A stretch of 19,417 bases of DNA from Thermoplasmatales archaeon (lineage in GTDB: Archaea > Thermoplasmatota > E2 > UBA202 > DSCA01), in the NCBI GenBank assembly GCA_011049295.1, contig DSCA01000008.1, positions 1 through 19,417 on the forward strand, given 5' to 3'. The first letter of the stretch is position 1. Each line of letters opens with the position of its first letter. Shown here piece by piece: positions 1 to 7,291 of the stretch. The position numbers and the translations under genes were made by a program. Below the pieces are notes generated by a model. That model was given only the letters and a program-made list of their open reading frames with translations, searched no databases and was not told the DNA's origin.

Positions 1-314
1 CCCCCCGCCACCACCAGCCCCACCACCAGCACGGCTGCCCAGGACGGGGAAAACACACCGGAACGGGAGGCGGCAACCACCGGTGGTGGCTTCTCGCCGG
101 GCGGCTCGGCGGAGGTTTCGGTCCCTTCGCCCAGCAGGTCCGCTACCTGCTGCCTAAGATCACGGGCGCGACGGGTGCCTATCCCCGGCACCTGGGCCAG
201 TTGGTCCAGGGAGGCCCTCTGGATGTCCTCCAGGCTCTCAAATCCGGCCTCGGCCAGGGCCAGGGCCCGAGCGCTGCCGATGCCCTGCAGCTGCAGAAAC
301 ACTTCTCCGTGCAT
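1..314 (-). CDS. Helix-hairpin-helix protein with membrane segment (partial, C-terminus beyond window)
   Basis: Only the first 104 codons are inside the window; the frame is still open at base 1. Residues 7-60 contain two helix-hairpin-helix motifs, with turns LQGIGSAR and VPGIGTRR, of the tandem type found in RadA, XPF and ligase families and usually contacting DNA backbone. A Pro/Glu/Ser-rich linker follows (about 62-84), then a hydrophobic run rich in Val, Leu and Gly from about residue 88 to the edge that looks like a transmembrane helix. A DNA-binding-type domain tethered to a membrane is unusual, but HhH modules can also bind protein, so no function is assigned. The start ATG at 314 is supported by a TATA-like element 27-36 bases upstream. 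It is the first gene after the glyA operon but has its own promoter in the 53-base gap. Confidence 0.7.
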   Translation of the reverse strand, partial: MHGEVFLQLQGIGSARALALAEAGFESLEDIQRASLDQLAQVPGIGTRRARDLRQQVADLLGEGTETSAEPPGEKPPPVVAASRSGVFSPSWAAVLVVGLVVAG

Positions 315-340
315 GCAAGGGCGAAAAATATCTCCCCACT

Positions 341-350
341 TAAAATTTTT
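341..350 (-). promoter_or_regulatory. TATA-like element for the HhH-membrane gene
   Basis: On the minus strand this reads AAAAATTTTA, an AT island in GC-rich DNA, 27-36 bases upstream of the ATG at 314. That is the spacing expected for a leaderless archaeal transcript. Confidence 0.5.
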
Positions 351-367
351 CGTACGTCTGTCGAACG

Positions 368-979
368 TCAGGCGTTAAACCAGTGGAGCACTGCCAGGAA
401 GCGCTGTCCGGCGGTGATAATCCCGGCCACGGCAAAAAAGGCCATCACCCAGGCCAGCAGGGGCCAGGAGAGCAGGGTGATATCCGTGGCTGCCAGCATG
501 TACTGCACCAGGGGGGCCAGGGTGAGTATCACCACCCGGTCGGCCCGTCCCAGCCATCCGCCGTACTCCCGGCCATATCCCACCGCCTGGGCCTGGGTTC
601 CCATGTAGCTGGTGAGCAGCATGCCGGCCAGGGCCCCCAGACCCACCATAGGGGGACACCAGGGAGAGGCGGCCACTCCGCCCACCATGAGCACGTCGGA
701 GAAGCGGTCCACCGCGTGGTCGATGAAATCCCCCTTGAGGGAGGCCACGCCCTGCATCCGGGCCACCTTGCCGTCCAAGCCGTCCAGAAAACCGTTGGCC
801 AGCACGGCCAGCGCCCCCACCACCAGCAGTTCGAGATGCCAGAAGGAGTAGTACAGGGCCACGCCGGCTACAGTTGCAAACAGCAGAGACAGGGCGGTGA
901 GCACGTGCGGCTGTACGGACATGTGTCGGGCCACCCGTGCAAACAGCCAGTCCACGTTGTCTCTATATCTGTCCAGCAT
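368..979 (-). CDS. CDP-alcohol phosphatidyltransferase, archaetidylinositol-phosphate-synthase type
   Basis: A 203-residue integral membrane enzyme of the CDP-alcohol phosphatidyltransferase family, which transfers a polar headgroup phosphate onto a CDP-activated lipid. The full catalytic signature D-x2-D-G-x2-A-R-x8-G-x3-D-x3-D is present with D66, D69, G70, A73, R74, G83, D87 and D91. Hydrophobic segments lie at about 27-45, 50-65, 95-125 and 148-190. The segment YGREYGGWLGRADR (about 135-148) resembles archaeal enzymes thought to make archaetidylinositol phosphate; the substrate is inferred from that resemblance and not proven. The start at 979 overlaps the 3' end of the kinase gene by 17 bases, so the two are probably translated from one message together with glyA. 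The length is normal for the family. Confidence 0.85.
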   Translation of the reverse strand: MLDRYRDNVDWLFARVARHMSVQPHVLTALSLLFATVAGVALYYSFWHLELLVVGALAVLANGFLDGLDGKVARMQGVASLKGDFIDHAVDRFSDVLMVGGVAASPWCPPMVGLGALAGMLLTSYMGTQAQAVGYGREYGGWLGRADRVVILTLAPLVQYMLAATDITLLSWPLLAWVMAFFAVAGIITAGQRFLAVLHWFNA

Positions 980-1493
980 GGTCCATCACCCAGTCGCTCC
1001 AGTCCACCCACCCCGCCCCGCCAGAAAGGAAACCGCGTTGGGCTATTTTAACGATTTCCTCGGCGGTCTGCTGGGCACTGAGGTGGGTGGTGTCCACCTC
1101 CGCCACCCGCTCCTCGCCATGCCGCTCCACGGCCTGCACGGTGATGACGTCCAGGGCCTCGGCAGCCACGTTTTCCCTGATTTTGGCCTCCGGCCATCCC
1201 TTGGCCTTAAGGCGCTCCCTCAGCACGTCCGGATGGCAGCGCAGAATCACCGCAAAATCCACGCTCAGCAGGTGCGACAGATGCCCCTCCACGATGACCT
1301 GGTCATGCCGCTTCCGAAACCGGCGGTCCACGGCATCCACATCCACCACCTTGCAGTTCCGCTCCCGGTCAAAATCAACCACGCAGTCGGCAGCCAGCTC
1401 GTCAAAGGATTCCACGGTGTAGCCACGGGTGGCCAGCTCTGCTCCCGCAGCGGTTTTGCCGGTGCCCGGCGTGCCGGTCAGGGCCATCTTCAT
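963..1493 (-). CDS. Adenylate kinase, AK6/Fap7-like
   Basis: A 176-residue P-loop nucleotide kinase of the AK6/Fap7 family, which phosphorylates AMP and in archaea and eukaryotes is linked to small-subunit ribosome maturation. The Walker A motif GTPGTGKT is at residues 7-14. VEGHLSHLL at about 68-76 matches the family's second conserved block, and the segment around RLKAKGWPEAKIREN (94-108) is the short lid region. A Trp-rich tail (WVDWSDW, 162-168) closes the protein. The start ATG at 1493 overlaps the glyA stop as ATGA, indicating translational coupling. An upstream in-frame extension to 2042 runs through glyA coding sequence and is rejected. The 3' end overlaps the phosphatidyltransferase gene by 17 bases. 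Confidence 0.85.
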   Translation of the reverse strand: MKMALTGTPGTGKTAAGAELATRGYTVESFDELAADCVVDFDRERNCKVVDVDAVDRRFRKRHDQVIVEGHLSHLLSVDFAVILRCHPDVLRERLKAKGWPEAKIRENVAAEALDVITVQAVERHGEERVAEVDTTHLSAQQTAEEIVKIAQRGFLSGGAGWVDWSDWVMDHAGQI

Positions 1494-2779
1494 TGAATCA
1501 GGGAAATGAACCGGTAGGGGTCCCCGCCGGGATGGAAGCAGTACTGGATGCTCCGGTGGTTTTTCTTGAAGGCCACCACGTCCCGGCGCACCGCCGCCGC
1601 ATCTTCCCGGTTCTGCAGCACGCGCTGGAAGAAGACGGCTACCTCCTCCATCTCCGGCTCCTTCATTCCCAGCCGGGTCAGTTCCTGCACCCCCAGGCGG
1701 ATGCCCGAGGGATACAGGGGATGCTCGTCCTCCGGCACCATGTTCATGTTGGCGATGATACCGGCCTTTTCCAGCTGCTCCGCCGCCCAGGCCCCCTTCT
1801 TTTCTCCCACCCGGAACACGATTTGATGGGAGCGGGTGAATCCATAGTCGGCTCCCAGAACCCCGAATCCCCGGTCGTGCAGCTCGGAGGCCAGACGCTG
1901 GGCATTGGCCACAATCTGGGCTGCGTAGTCTCGTCCAAAGGCCAGGTGCTCGGCAAAGGCGATGGCCTTGGCCGCCACGTGGTGCAGATGGTAGGAGGAG
2001 GTAACCCCGGGGAACACCCCCCAGTCCAGCTGCTTCATCCACTTGGCATCCTCCCGGGGGGTATCGGTGAGAATCATCCCTCCTTGGGGGCCGGGCAGGG
2101 TTTTGTGGGTGGAGCCGGTCATCACGTCTGCTCCCTCCTTCAATGGCTGCTGAAACTGCCCTCCGGCAATCAGCCCCAGCACGTGGGCCGCATCGTAGAC
2201 CACCTTGGCTCCCACCTCGTGGGCCGCCTCCGCCACCTCTTCCAGGGGAGTGGGAAACAGGAACACCGACTGGCCGAACAGGGCCAGCACCGGCTCCACC
2301 TCCCGGATGACCTTGGTTGCCCCGTCCACGTCAATCACCATGTGCTCCTGGTCGAAGGGATAGGTGTGCAACTCCAGTCCTCGCAGGCCGGCCGCCCCCC
2401 ACTTGCCGTAGGATATGTGGGCGCCGCTGGCCGTGTCCAGCACCGTCACCTTGTCCCCGGGCTGGGCCAGTGCCTTGAACACCGCCATGTTGGCCACCGT
2501 TCCCGACGTGGGCCGGATGTCGGCATAGGCGCAGTCGAACAGCCGTCGGGCCAGTTCCATGCCCCTGGTTTCCACCTTGTCGAACCACCGGCAGCCCTGG
2601 TAGTAGCGCTGCCCCGGGGTGCCCTCGGCATAGCGGCCGTGGAAATCCGAAATCAGCATTTCCTGGCACATGGGTGACAGGATGTTTTCTGAGGCAATCA
2701 TGGGCAGAGCATCGCCGTACATCTCGTTGTTTTTCCGGGCCATCTCCCGAATGCTGTGGGCTTCTTGTTCCCAGGTCAT
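1490..2779 (-). CDS. glyA: Serine hydroxymethyltransferase, archaeal type
   Basis: A 429-residue PLP enzyme interconverting serine and glycine and charging a folate- or methanopterin-type C1 carrier. Visible landmarks are IASENILSP (28-36), the YDAAH segment (195-199) with the cofactor-ring Asp196, and GSTHKTLPGPQGG (222-234), where Lys226 is the expected Schiff-base lysine. The length and the HKT-PGPQ block suit archaeal SHMTs. The frame stays open 40 residues upstream to 2899, but that extension is low-complexity and unlike the family. The ATG at 2779 has a TATA-like element 21-31 bases upstream and begins with the typical helical N-terminus, so I place the start there. It is the first gene of a three-gene operon with the AK6-like kinase and the lipid headgroup synthase. 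Which C1 carrier is used cannot be read from the sequence. Confidence 0.95.
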   Translation of the reverse strand: MTWEQEAHSIREMARKNNEMYGDALPMIASENILSPMCQEMLISDFHGRYAEGTPGQRYYQGCRWFDKVETRGMELARRLFDCAYADIRPTSGTVANMAVFKALAQPGDKVTVLDTASGAHISYGKWGAAGLRGLELHTYPFDQEHMVIDVDGATKVIREVEPVLALFGQSVFLFPTPLEEVAEAAHEVGAKVVYDAAHVLGLIAGGQFQQPLKEGADVMTGSTHKTLPGPQGGMILTDTPREDAKWMKQLDWGVFPGVTSSYHLHHVAAKAIAFAEHLAFGRDYAAQIVANAQRLASELHDRGFGVLGADYGFTRSHQIVFRVGEKKGAWAAEQLEKAGIIANMNMVPEDEHPLYPSGIRLGVQELTRLGMKEPEMEEVAVFFQRVLQNREDAAAVRRDVVAFKKNHRSIQYCFHPGGDPYRFISLIQ

Positions 2780-2799
2780 ATGCCTGAATCTGGGCGTTC

Positions 2800-2810
2800 C
2801 ATAAAAAGAT
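2800..2810 (-). promoter_or_regulatory. TATA-like element for glyA operon
   Basis: The minus strand reads ATCTTTTTATG, 21-31 bases upstream of the ATG at 2779. The position favours this ATG over the longer open frame beginning at 2899 and implies a leaderless transcript. Confidence 0.5.
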
Positions 2811-2897
2811 AATGGCGGGAAAGGTGGTGTGGCTGCCCGTGAGGCGGCGGTCACCATTGTTTTTCCGGGCTGGACCCCGCTGCTGCCCCAGGCATGC

Positions 2898-2907
2898 ATT
2901 TAAATAT
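2898..2907 (+). promoter_or_regulatory. TATA-like element for the PEBP-family gene
   Basis: ATTTAAATAT lies 26-35 bases before the ATG at 2933 in an otherwise GC-rich region. With the glyA element it makes the 153-base interval 2780-2932 a divergent promoter region. I see no other feature in that interval. Confidence 0.5.
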
Positions 2908-2932
2908 CCTTGCACCATAAATTGGTGATAAT

Positions 2933-3397
2933 ATGGCTTTCTCCATCCGCAGCCCGGCCTTCGCTCACGGAGCATCCATTCCCGCCCGGTATACCTGCGA
3001 CGGAGAGAACGTGTCCCCGCCCCTGGAATGGGGGGACATTCCGCCTGAGGCGGAGAGCTTGGCCCTCATCGTCGACGACCCCGATGCGCCGCTGTTTACC
3101 TGGGTGCACTGGCTGGTATACGACATGCCGGCGGACCGGACCGCTCTCCCGGAAAATGTGCCCCCACAAGAGGTGCTGGACGACGGCACCCGGCAGGGAA
3201 CCACCAGTTTTCGCCGCATCGGCTACGGGGGCCCCTGTCCTCCGGGCCGGAGGCCCCACCGCTACCACTTCCGGCTGTATGCCCTGGACACCGCGCCGGA
3301 CCTCCCTCCGGGAGCGAAGAAAAGAGCCCTGACCGCTATCCTGCAGAGCCACCTGCTGGCCACGGCGGAGACCATGGGTGCCTATGCCCGAAGATAG
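2933..3397 (+). CDS. YbhB/YbcL-type phosphatidylethanolamine-binding (Raf kinase inhibitor-like) protein
   Basis: A 154-residue soluble protein of the PEBP superfamily, prokaryotic YbhB/YbcL branch. Ligand-pocket motifs are present in order: DDPDAP (48-53), HW (59-60), GPCPP (100-104) and HRYHF (109-113), followed by the LYALD strand. The length is normal for the branch. No biochemical role is established for archaeal members, so it should be described as PEBP-fold, possibly binding anionic ligands. It is first in a two-gene plus-strand unit: its last 20 bases overlap the longest reading of the next gene. The start at 2933 is backed by the TATA-like element 26-35 bases upstream. Confidence 0.9.
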   Translation: MAFSIRSPAFAHGASIPARYTCDGENVSPPLEWGDIPPEAESLALIVDDPDAPLFTWVHWLVYDMPADRTALPENVPPQEVLDDGTRQGTTSFRRIGYGGPCPPGRRPHRYHFRLYALDTAPDLPPGAKKRALTAILQSHLLATAETMGAYARR

Positions 3398-3779
3398 CAT
3401 GATCCTGAACAGCCACGAGCTCATCATTCTGCTCCAGAGGCTACAGGAACACGTGGAGCGCCTGCGGACCAGCGAGCAGGAGAAAAGGAAGCACATAGAC
3501 CGCCTCCAGGGGGAGATTCAGCGCTGCCGGGAGGAGCTCCATCGCCTCCAGGCCGAGAACAGGGAACTGCGGTACAGACTGCGCCACCCCAAGAACGAGA
3601 CTGATTCGCCGCCGCATTATGGTGACCGTACCTACTGGACGCCCCAGCGGCTGTACCGGCTGCGGGCCTGCCACCCGGACCTCAGCTACCGTGACCTGGA
3701 AGAAAAGACGGGCATTCCCAAGAGCACCATTCAGCGCCGGGTGGCCGGGTACGGACGGCACTCCGACCGTCGGGAGTAG
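3378..3779 (+). CDS. Coiled-coil protein with C-terminal helix-turn-helix
   Basis: A 133-residue basic protein that I do not recognise as a named family. Residues about 10-68 form a continuous charged heptad-like helix rich in Glu, Arg, Gln and Leu, so a coiled-coil dimer is likely. After a short linker, residues about 87-125 (WTPQRLYRLRACHP..SYRDLEEKTGIPKSTIQRRV) look like a helix-turn-helix of the sigma-region-4 or transposase/Hin type, with LSYRDLEEKTGIPKSTIQRR as the HTH core. A DNA-binding regulator or nucleoid protein is a fair inference. The start is uncertain: GTG 3378 has GGAG seven bases upstream, while ATG 3384 and ATG 3399 are alternatives. All place it overlapping or touching the PEBP-family gene, hence probable co-expression. 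Confidence 0.65.
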   Translation: MPMPEDSMILNSHELIILLQRLQEHVERLRTSEQEKRKHIDRLQGEIQRCREELHRLQAENRELRYRLRHPKNETDSPPHYGDRTYWTPQRLYRLRACHPDLSYRDLEEKTGIPKSTIQRRVAGYGRHSDRRE

Positions 3780-3810
3780 TCATCTGCCCTGGGAGCCATC
3801 CAGCGGGGGC

Positions 3811-5151
3811 TCACCGGTAGTCGAAGAGACTCTGCTGGGCTGGCTGCTGACCGTGAGCGGGTCCGTTCTGGGCCAGGGCCATGATTTTCTGGGCCCGGGG
3901 CTTGTCCAGGATAACTGCCAACTCGTCCTCAGCAATCCCCGTCTGGGCCACCAGGCGGGCGGCCAGGGCGGAGTCGGCGCTCATCAGGCGCTGGAGGGGG
4001 GGCAGCAGGTCGGTGGCCTTCATGCCGGACATATGGAGATGCCGTCCTATTTTGGCGGCCAGATTGCGACGGGTGGCACGTGCTGACTTGCTGTCGCTCA
4101 TTTTCCGGAGGTAGGAGGGAAAGTGATACCGGGGAGAGCCGGCGTAGGCCCGGGTTTTGGCCACGGCCACCCCTCCGAACATCAGGTCGCAGGCATAGCG
4201 CCACAGGCCGTAGTGCTGCCGACGGCGGGTTCTCCCCAGGAAGACGTCGGCCGCCGCCAGAAAGCGATAGGCGCGGGCCAGGTCGGCCGGCTTTTGGTAC
4301 TCTACGGGCAGGTTCTCGTCCAGCCACAGAATGAGAAAATCAGGAGGCTCGTCGATGGCCCGGGCCACCTTGTTGGCAGTCTGCATGTCCCGGGCCTTTA
4401 GTATCTCCCGGATGCCATCGAATATTTTTTTCTCGCGGTTGCGGTACCCGAGGGACTGCACGGCCTCCGGGCCCACCTCCCGGCGTCCCTGGCAGACGGT
4501 CTGCAGGTCGTTGATGGCTCCCCGCACGTCTCCCTCCGCCTGGCTGGCAATGTGGCGAATGACGTCCTGGTGCACGCGCACCCCCTCGCTCTCACAAATC
4601 TGCTGGAGCACGCTGCGCAGCTCGCTGCGCACCTCCCAGAACTGGATGTGGCGGCACAGGGTGCGGAGGGGGGCACCGCCGCCTTTGACCAGTTCATAGT
4701 AGTCGTTGACGATTAGGACGATGGGCTGCCGGGTGGCGGAGATGGTATCCACGATGGCCCGTTTGCCGCCCCGGTCCCCGCTGGTTTCATAGAGGTTGTC
4801 CGCCTCGTCCAAAACGATGAGCTTGTGGCCGCCCGTCCGGCTGGATACGTATTCTCCGCTCCCGGTGAACGTCTCGTTGACCGCCCCGCTGAGAGCTATC
4901 CGCCGGATAATATCGCCGCTGCGGGTGTCGGAGGCATTGAGCTCTATGACTTCCCAGCCAAAATCGCGGGCCAAGGCGTGAGCGGCCGAGGTTTTGCCGA
5001 CGCCGGGCGTGCCGGAGAGTATGACCGCCCTGCGGTCGGGGGTGCCCCGATCCCACTGCTCCGCCCACTGGCGCAACTGCTGAAGGGCTTTTCTGTTTCC
5101 TGCTATCTCGTCCAGGCTCGTCGGCCGGTATTTCTCGGTCCAGTTTTCCAT
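3811..5151 (-). CDS. rfcL: Replication factor C large subunit
   Basis: A 446-residue AAA+ clamp-loader subunit that, with RfcS, opens PCNA and loads it on primed DNA. The N-terminus ENWTEKYRPTSLDEIAGN is the classic RFC box. Walker A SGTPGVGKT is at 46-54, ELNASDTRS at about 70-78, and Walker B LIVLDEAD at 111-118. An AAA+ lid follows (about 160-230), then the collar domain. The last eight residues, QQSLFDYR, fit a PCNA-interacting peptide (Q-x-x-L-x-x-Y) at the very C-terminus, as in other archaeal large subunits. At 446 residues it is a little shorter than some archaeal homologues. It starts 12 bases after the stop of the membrane coiled-coil gene, so the two probably form an operon. It converges with the HTH protein gene across a 31-base gap with no clear terminator. 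Confidence 0.95.
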   Translation of the reverse strand: MENWTEKYRPTSLDEIAGNRKALQQLRQWAEQWDRGTPDRRAVILSGTPGVGKTSAAHALARDFGWEVIELNASDTRSGDIIRRIALSGAVNETFTGSGEYVSSRTGGHKLIVLDEADNLYETSGDRGGKRAIVDTISATRQPIVLIVNDYYELVKGGGAPLRTLCRHIQFWEVRSELRSVLQQICESEGVRVHQDVIRHIASQAEGDVRGAINDLQTVCQGRREVGPEAVQSLGYRNREKKIFDGIREILKARDMQTANKVARAIDEPPDFLILWLDENLPVEYQKPADLARAYRFLAAADVFLGRTRRRQHYGLWRYACDLMFGGVAVAKTRAYAGSPRYHFPSYLRKMSDSKSARATRRNLAAKIGRHLHMSGMKATDLLPPLQRLMSADSALAARLVAQTGIAEDELAVILDKPRAQKIMALAQNGPAHGQQPAQQSLFDYR

Positions 5152-5163
5152 GGATAAAAGACT

Positions 5164-6078
5164 TTAACGGCCCAGCTTCCAGTCGATGCCGGCGTCTTCC
5201 TCCCAGTACTCGGTACTCTTGCGGAACTCCTCCCGCACGATGTCTCCCAGTTTGGTGGGGATTTTGATGCCGTAGTTTTCGTAGATTTCCATGCCGTCCC
5301 TGGTGATGTAGGTCGGGTTGAAAGGGTCGAAATCGGGGGGAAACTTTACCAGCTCGTAATGGAACTCGCCGCTCTTGGGGTCGCGGATGCAGGTCCGGTA
5401 GTTGTGCTTGTTGATGACCGTGTAGCTGCCCTGCAATTTGTTGACCATGTCCCGGTAGTAGTGCAACCCGCTCTTCAACTCCTCCATTTCCTGCTCCAGT
5501 TCGCCCACCTTTTTCACGTGGTGGTCCAGCTTTTGGCGCAGCTCCTCGTTTTCGGAGCGCAGACGGGATGCCGCCTCGTTGCCGGGTTCCTCTTCATATT
5601 CCATGCCGTCGCCTCGCTGCTCCATCAATCGCGCTTTCAAATACTTGTTTTCTTTGCGCAACTCTGAAATCCAGTCGATGAGTTTGTCGTTGGAAACACC
5701 CGCATAGCCGGTGGTGTTTTCCAGCAGCTCTATTTTTTTCTTCAACTGCAGCACCATGTTGCTGTATTTGTCCACCAGCGCCCGGTACATGGCCACCTCG
5801 TCGTCGTGCATGGGGCCATCCTCGGCGATTTTGGCCACCTTGGCTACGGGGGCGGGCTCCGGAATGGGCGGAGAACTGGACGGGACCATGTGCGGCATCT
5901 GCTGCGGCGGGGGATTTGGCTGGGGGTTGTGCTGATACTGCGGCTGGGCGTTGGCCTGTTCCCGGCGCTCACCGGCTTCTTCCTCCTTCGGCGTGGTGGT
6001 AAAAATCATGATGCCAAACCAGGCCAGAATGAAAGATAGTATCGCCAGTATGGTGAGCGTGGTGAAATCCATTACCAT
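5164..6078 (-). CDS. Membrane-anchored coiled-coil protein of unknown function
   Basis: A 304-residue protein I cannot assign to a family. Residues 6-27 are one hydrophobic helix with few charges before it, so it is likely a membrane anchor. A Pro/Gln/Asn-rich disordered linker follows (about 40-80). Three charged helical stretches with coiled-coil character come next (about 92-122, 134-156 and 170-217). The last 85 residues (218-304) look folded and have a distinctive Phe/Tyr/Pro/Asp-rich composition, for example KFPPDFDPFNPTYITRDG at about 245-262. The C-terminal domain is probably cytoplasmic. Starts at 6078 or 6072 are both possible; the TATA-like element at 6093-6106 fits 6072 better. 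Being directly upstream of rfcL suggests co-transcription but does not establish a role in replication. Confidence 0.7.
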   Translation of the reverse strand: MVMDFTTLTILAILSFILAWFGIMIFTTTPKEEEAGERREQANAQPQYQHNPQPNPPPQQMPHMVPSSSPPIPEPAPVAKVAKIAEDGPMHDDEVAMYRALVDKYSNMVLQLKKKIELLENTTGYAGVSNDKLIDWISELRKENKYLKARLMEQRGDGMEYEEEPGNEAASRLRSENEELRQKLDHHVKKVGELEQEMEELKSGLHYYRDMVNKLQGSYTVINKHNYRTCIRDPKSGEFHYELVKFPPDFDPFNPTYITRDGMEIYENYGIKIPTKLGDIVREEFRKSTEYWEEDAGIDWKLGR

Positions 6079-6092
6079 AGTATGAGCGTAGG

Positions 6093-6106
6093 TATATTAT
6101 TAATTT
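6093..6106 (-). promoter_or_regulatory. TATA-like element for the coiled-coil/rfcL unit
   Basis: The minus strand reads AAATTAATAATATA in a 50-base gap, 21-34 bases upstream of the ATG at 6072 and 15-28 upstream of the ATG at 6078. Confidence 0.5.
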
Positions 6107-6128
6107 TCGATTCCGGGGTGAGGCGGGG

Positions 6129-7247
6129 TCAGGATTCCTCCACGGAAAAGATGCTCTCCGGCTGGACGTAGCGGAGCAGAGAGGTGTCCGCCATCCGCTC
6201 CAGTTTCTGGTGCACCTCGTCCTTGAGCCACAGGGTCAGACGCTTTCCCTCTGCCGAGGTGAAGGCGGCCCCCCAGGTGTGGTGGCTCTCCGAGGCGATG
6301 CGGTCCCGGGGGCAGCCGGTGGCAAAGACGATGCCGTCGGCCAGGTCGGGGGGGCCGTATGCGGTGACCCTGTCCACCTTCATCCTCTGGTGGGCGTAGG
6401 AGCCCATGTGCAGGCCCACCAGTGCCGCTCCCCCATGGCGGGGGTGACCGGCGGCCAGGTGATACAGGTTTTCGAACAGACCGGCGCGGGTGTCCCGCAG
6501 GGTGGGACGGGCGGCCCGGGCCTCCTCCAGCAGGCTGAGGTCCAGGTCGGCGACAATGGACCCCTCCTTCATGTAGTCACTTTTTTTTATCAGGCGGCCC
6601 TGGGGGCCGTACACCTGGCTTCCCCCCCAGAAATCCAGACTCTCCTGGGTTCCCACCAGGTTGGCATAGGCCATGAACACCGTGTTCTCGATGGCCCGGG
6701 CGGGCAGGATAGCCTCGAAGAAGTCCTGGCTCATGGTGGGTGAGGCGGAGATGCAGACCACCAGGTCGGCTCCTCCCAGCGCCAGCCCCTTTATCAGCTC
6801 CGGAAAGAACAGGTCGTAGCAGATGCACAGGCCCACCGTGCCGAGGGGCGTGGAAAACACCGGCAACTGGTGACCGGGGGTGAAGTAAAAGCGCTCCTCA
6901 AAGGGGCCGAAGTTGGGCAGAAAGGACTTGCGATAGGCCCGGGCGGAGCCGTCGGGGTTCACCAGAACCGCCGCGTTGAATATCAGCCCCGGCCGCTCTC
7001 GCAGGGGCATACCGAAAACCACGGAGCAGTGGTGCTCCCGGGCCATGTCTCCGACCGCCTGGACGGAGGGACCATCCAGGGGCTCCGCCAGGTCCCGGAA
7101 CTCGTCCCGGCAGGTGTATCCGGTGAGACACAACTCGCCGAAAACGAACATCTCCGCCTGTTCATCCCCCAGGGTTTTCTCCATTTTTTTGAGGTTCTTT
7201 TTCTTGTTGGCAATGGACGGTTTGACGTTTGTTAAACAGAGGCGCAT
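6129..7247 (-). CDS. Nitrilase-superfamily amidohydrolase with C-terminal degenerate FmdE-like domain
   Basis: A 372-residue protein. Residues 1-265 are a carbon-nitrogen hydrolase domain with the Glu-Lys-Cys triad: E38 in FGELCLTGYTCRDEF, K107 in YRKSFLPNFGPFEERF, and C143 in CICYDLFFPE. The first two blocks closely resemble the glutaminase domain of glutamine-dependent NAD synthetases, whereas the Cys block is more like general nitrilases. Residues about 268-350 are an extra domain. Its pattern, including HGG..LVGLHMGSYA and DGIVFATGC, recalls FmdE of formylmethanofuran dehydrogenase, but a His and a Cys of the usual HGHxCPG site are replaced and only the TGC cysteine (C312) remains. The gene is divergent from nadE across 44 bases. 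An ammonia-releasing amidase for NAD synthesis is a plausible inference; another amide substrate is possible. Confidence 0.8.
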   Translation of the reverse strand: MRLCLTNVKPSIANKKKNLKKMEKTLGDEQAEMFVFGELCLTGYTCRDEFRDLAEPLDGPSVQAVGDMAREHHCSVVFGMPLRERPGLIFNAAVLVNPDGSARAYRKSFLPNFGPFEERFYFTPGHQLPVFSTPLGTVGLCICYDLFFPELIKGLALGGADLVVCISASPTMSQDFFEAILPARAIENTVFMAYANLVGTQESLDFWGGSQVYGPQGRLIKKSDYMKEGSIVADLDLSLLEEARAARPTLRDTRAGLFENLYHLAAGHPRHGGAALVGLHMGSYAHQRMKVDRVTAYGPPDLADGIVFATGCPRDRIASESHHTWGAAFTSAEGKRLTLWLKDEVHQKLERMADTSLLRYVQPESIFSVEES

Positions 7248-7259
7248 GACAATCCCAAA

Positions 7260-7270
7260 AGAATATATCG
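7260..7270 (+). promoter_or_regulatory. TATA-like element for nadE
   Basis: AGAATATATCG lies 22-32 bases before the nadE ATG at 7292. It sits inside the 44-base divergent region, between the nitrilase start codon and the nitrilase TATA-like element, so the two promoters are interleaved. Confidence 0.45.
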
Positions 7271-7274
7271 GCTC

Positions 7275-7285
7275 GCCATATAACG
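7275..7285 (-). promoter_or_regulatory. TATA-like element for the nitrilase gene
   Basis: The minus strand reads CGTTATATGGC, 28-38 bases upstream of the ATG at 7247. It lies only 7-17 bases from the nadE start, so an initiation complex here should interfere with nadE transcription. Confidence 0.4.
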
Positions 7286-7291
7286 TTAACC

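Noticed and set aside
1493..2677. 394-codon plus-strand open frame
   Set aside because: It is antisense to glyA, which has clear PLP-enzyme motifs; the frame has no recognisable domain.
2780..2899. 40-residue N-terminal extension of serine hydroxymethyltransferase
   Set aside because: It is unlike the family and crosses a TATA-like element correctly spaced for the 2779 start.
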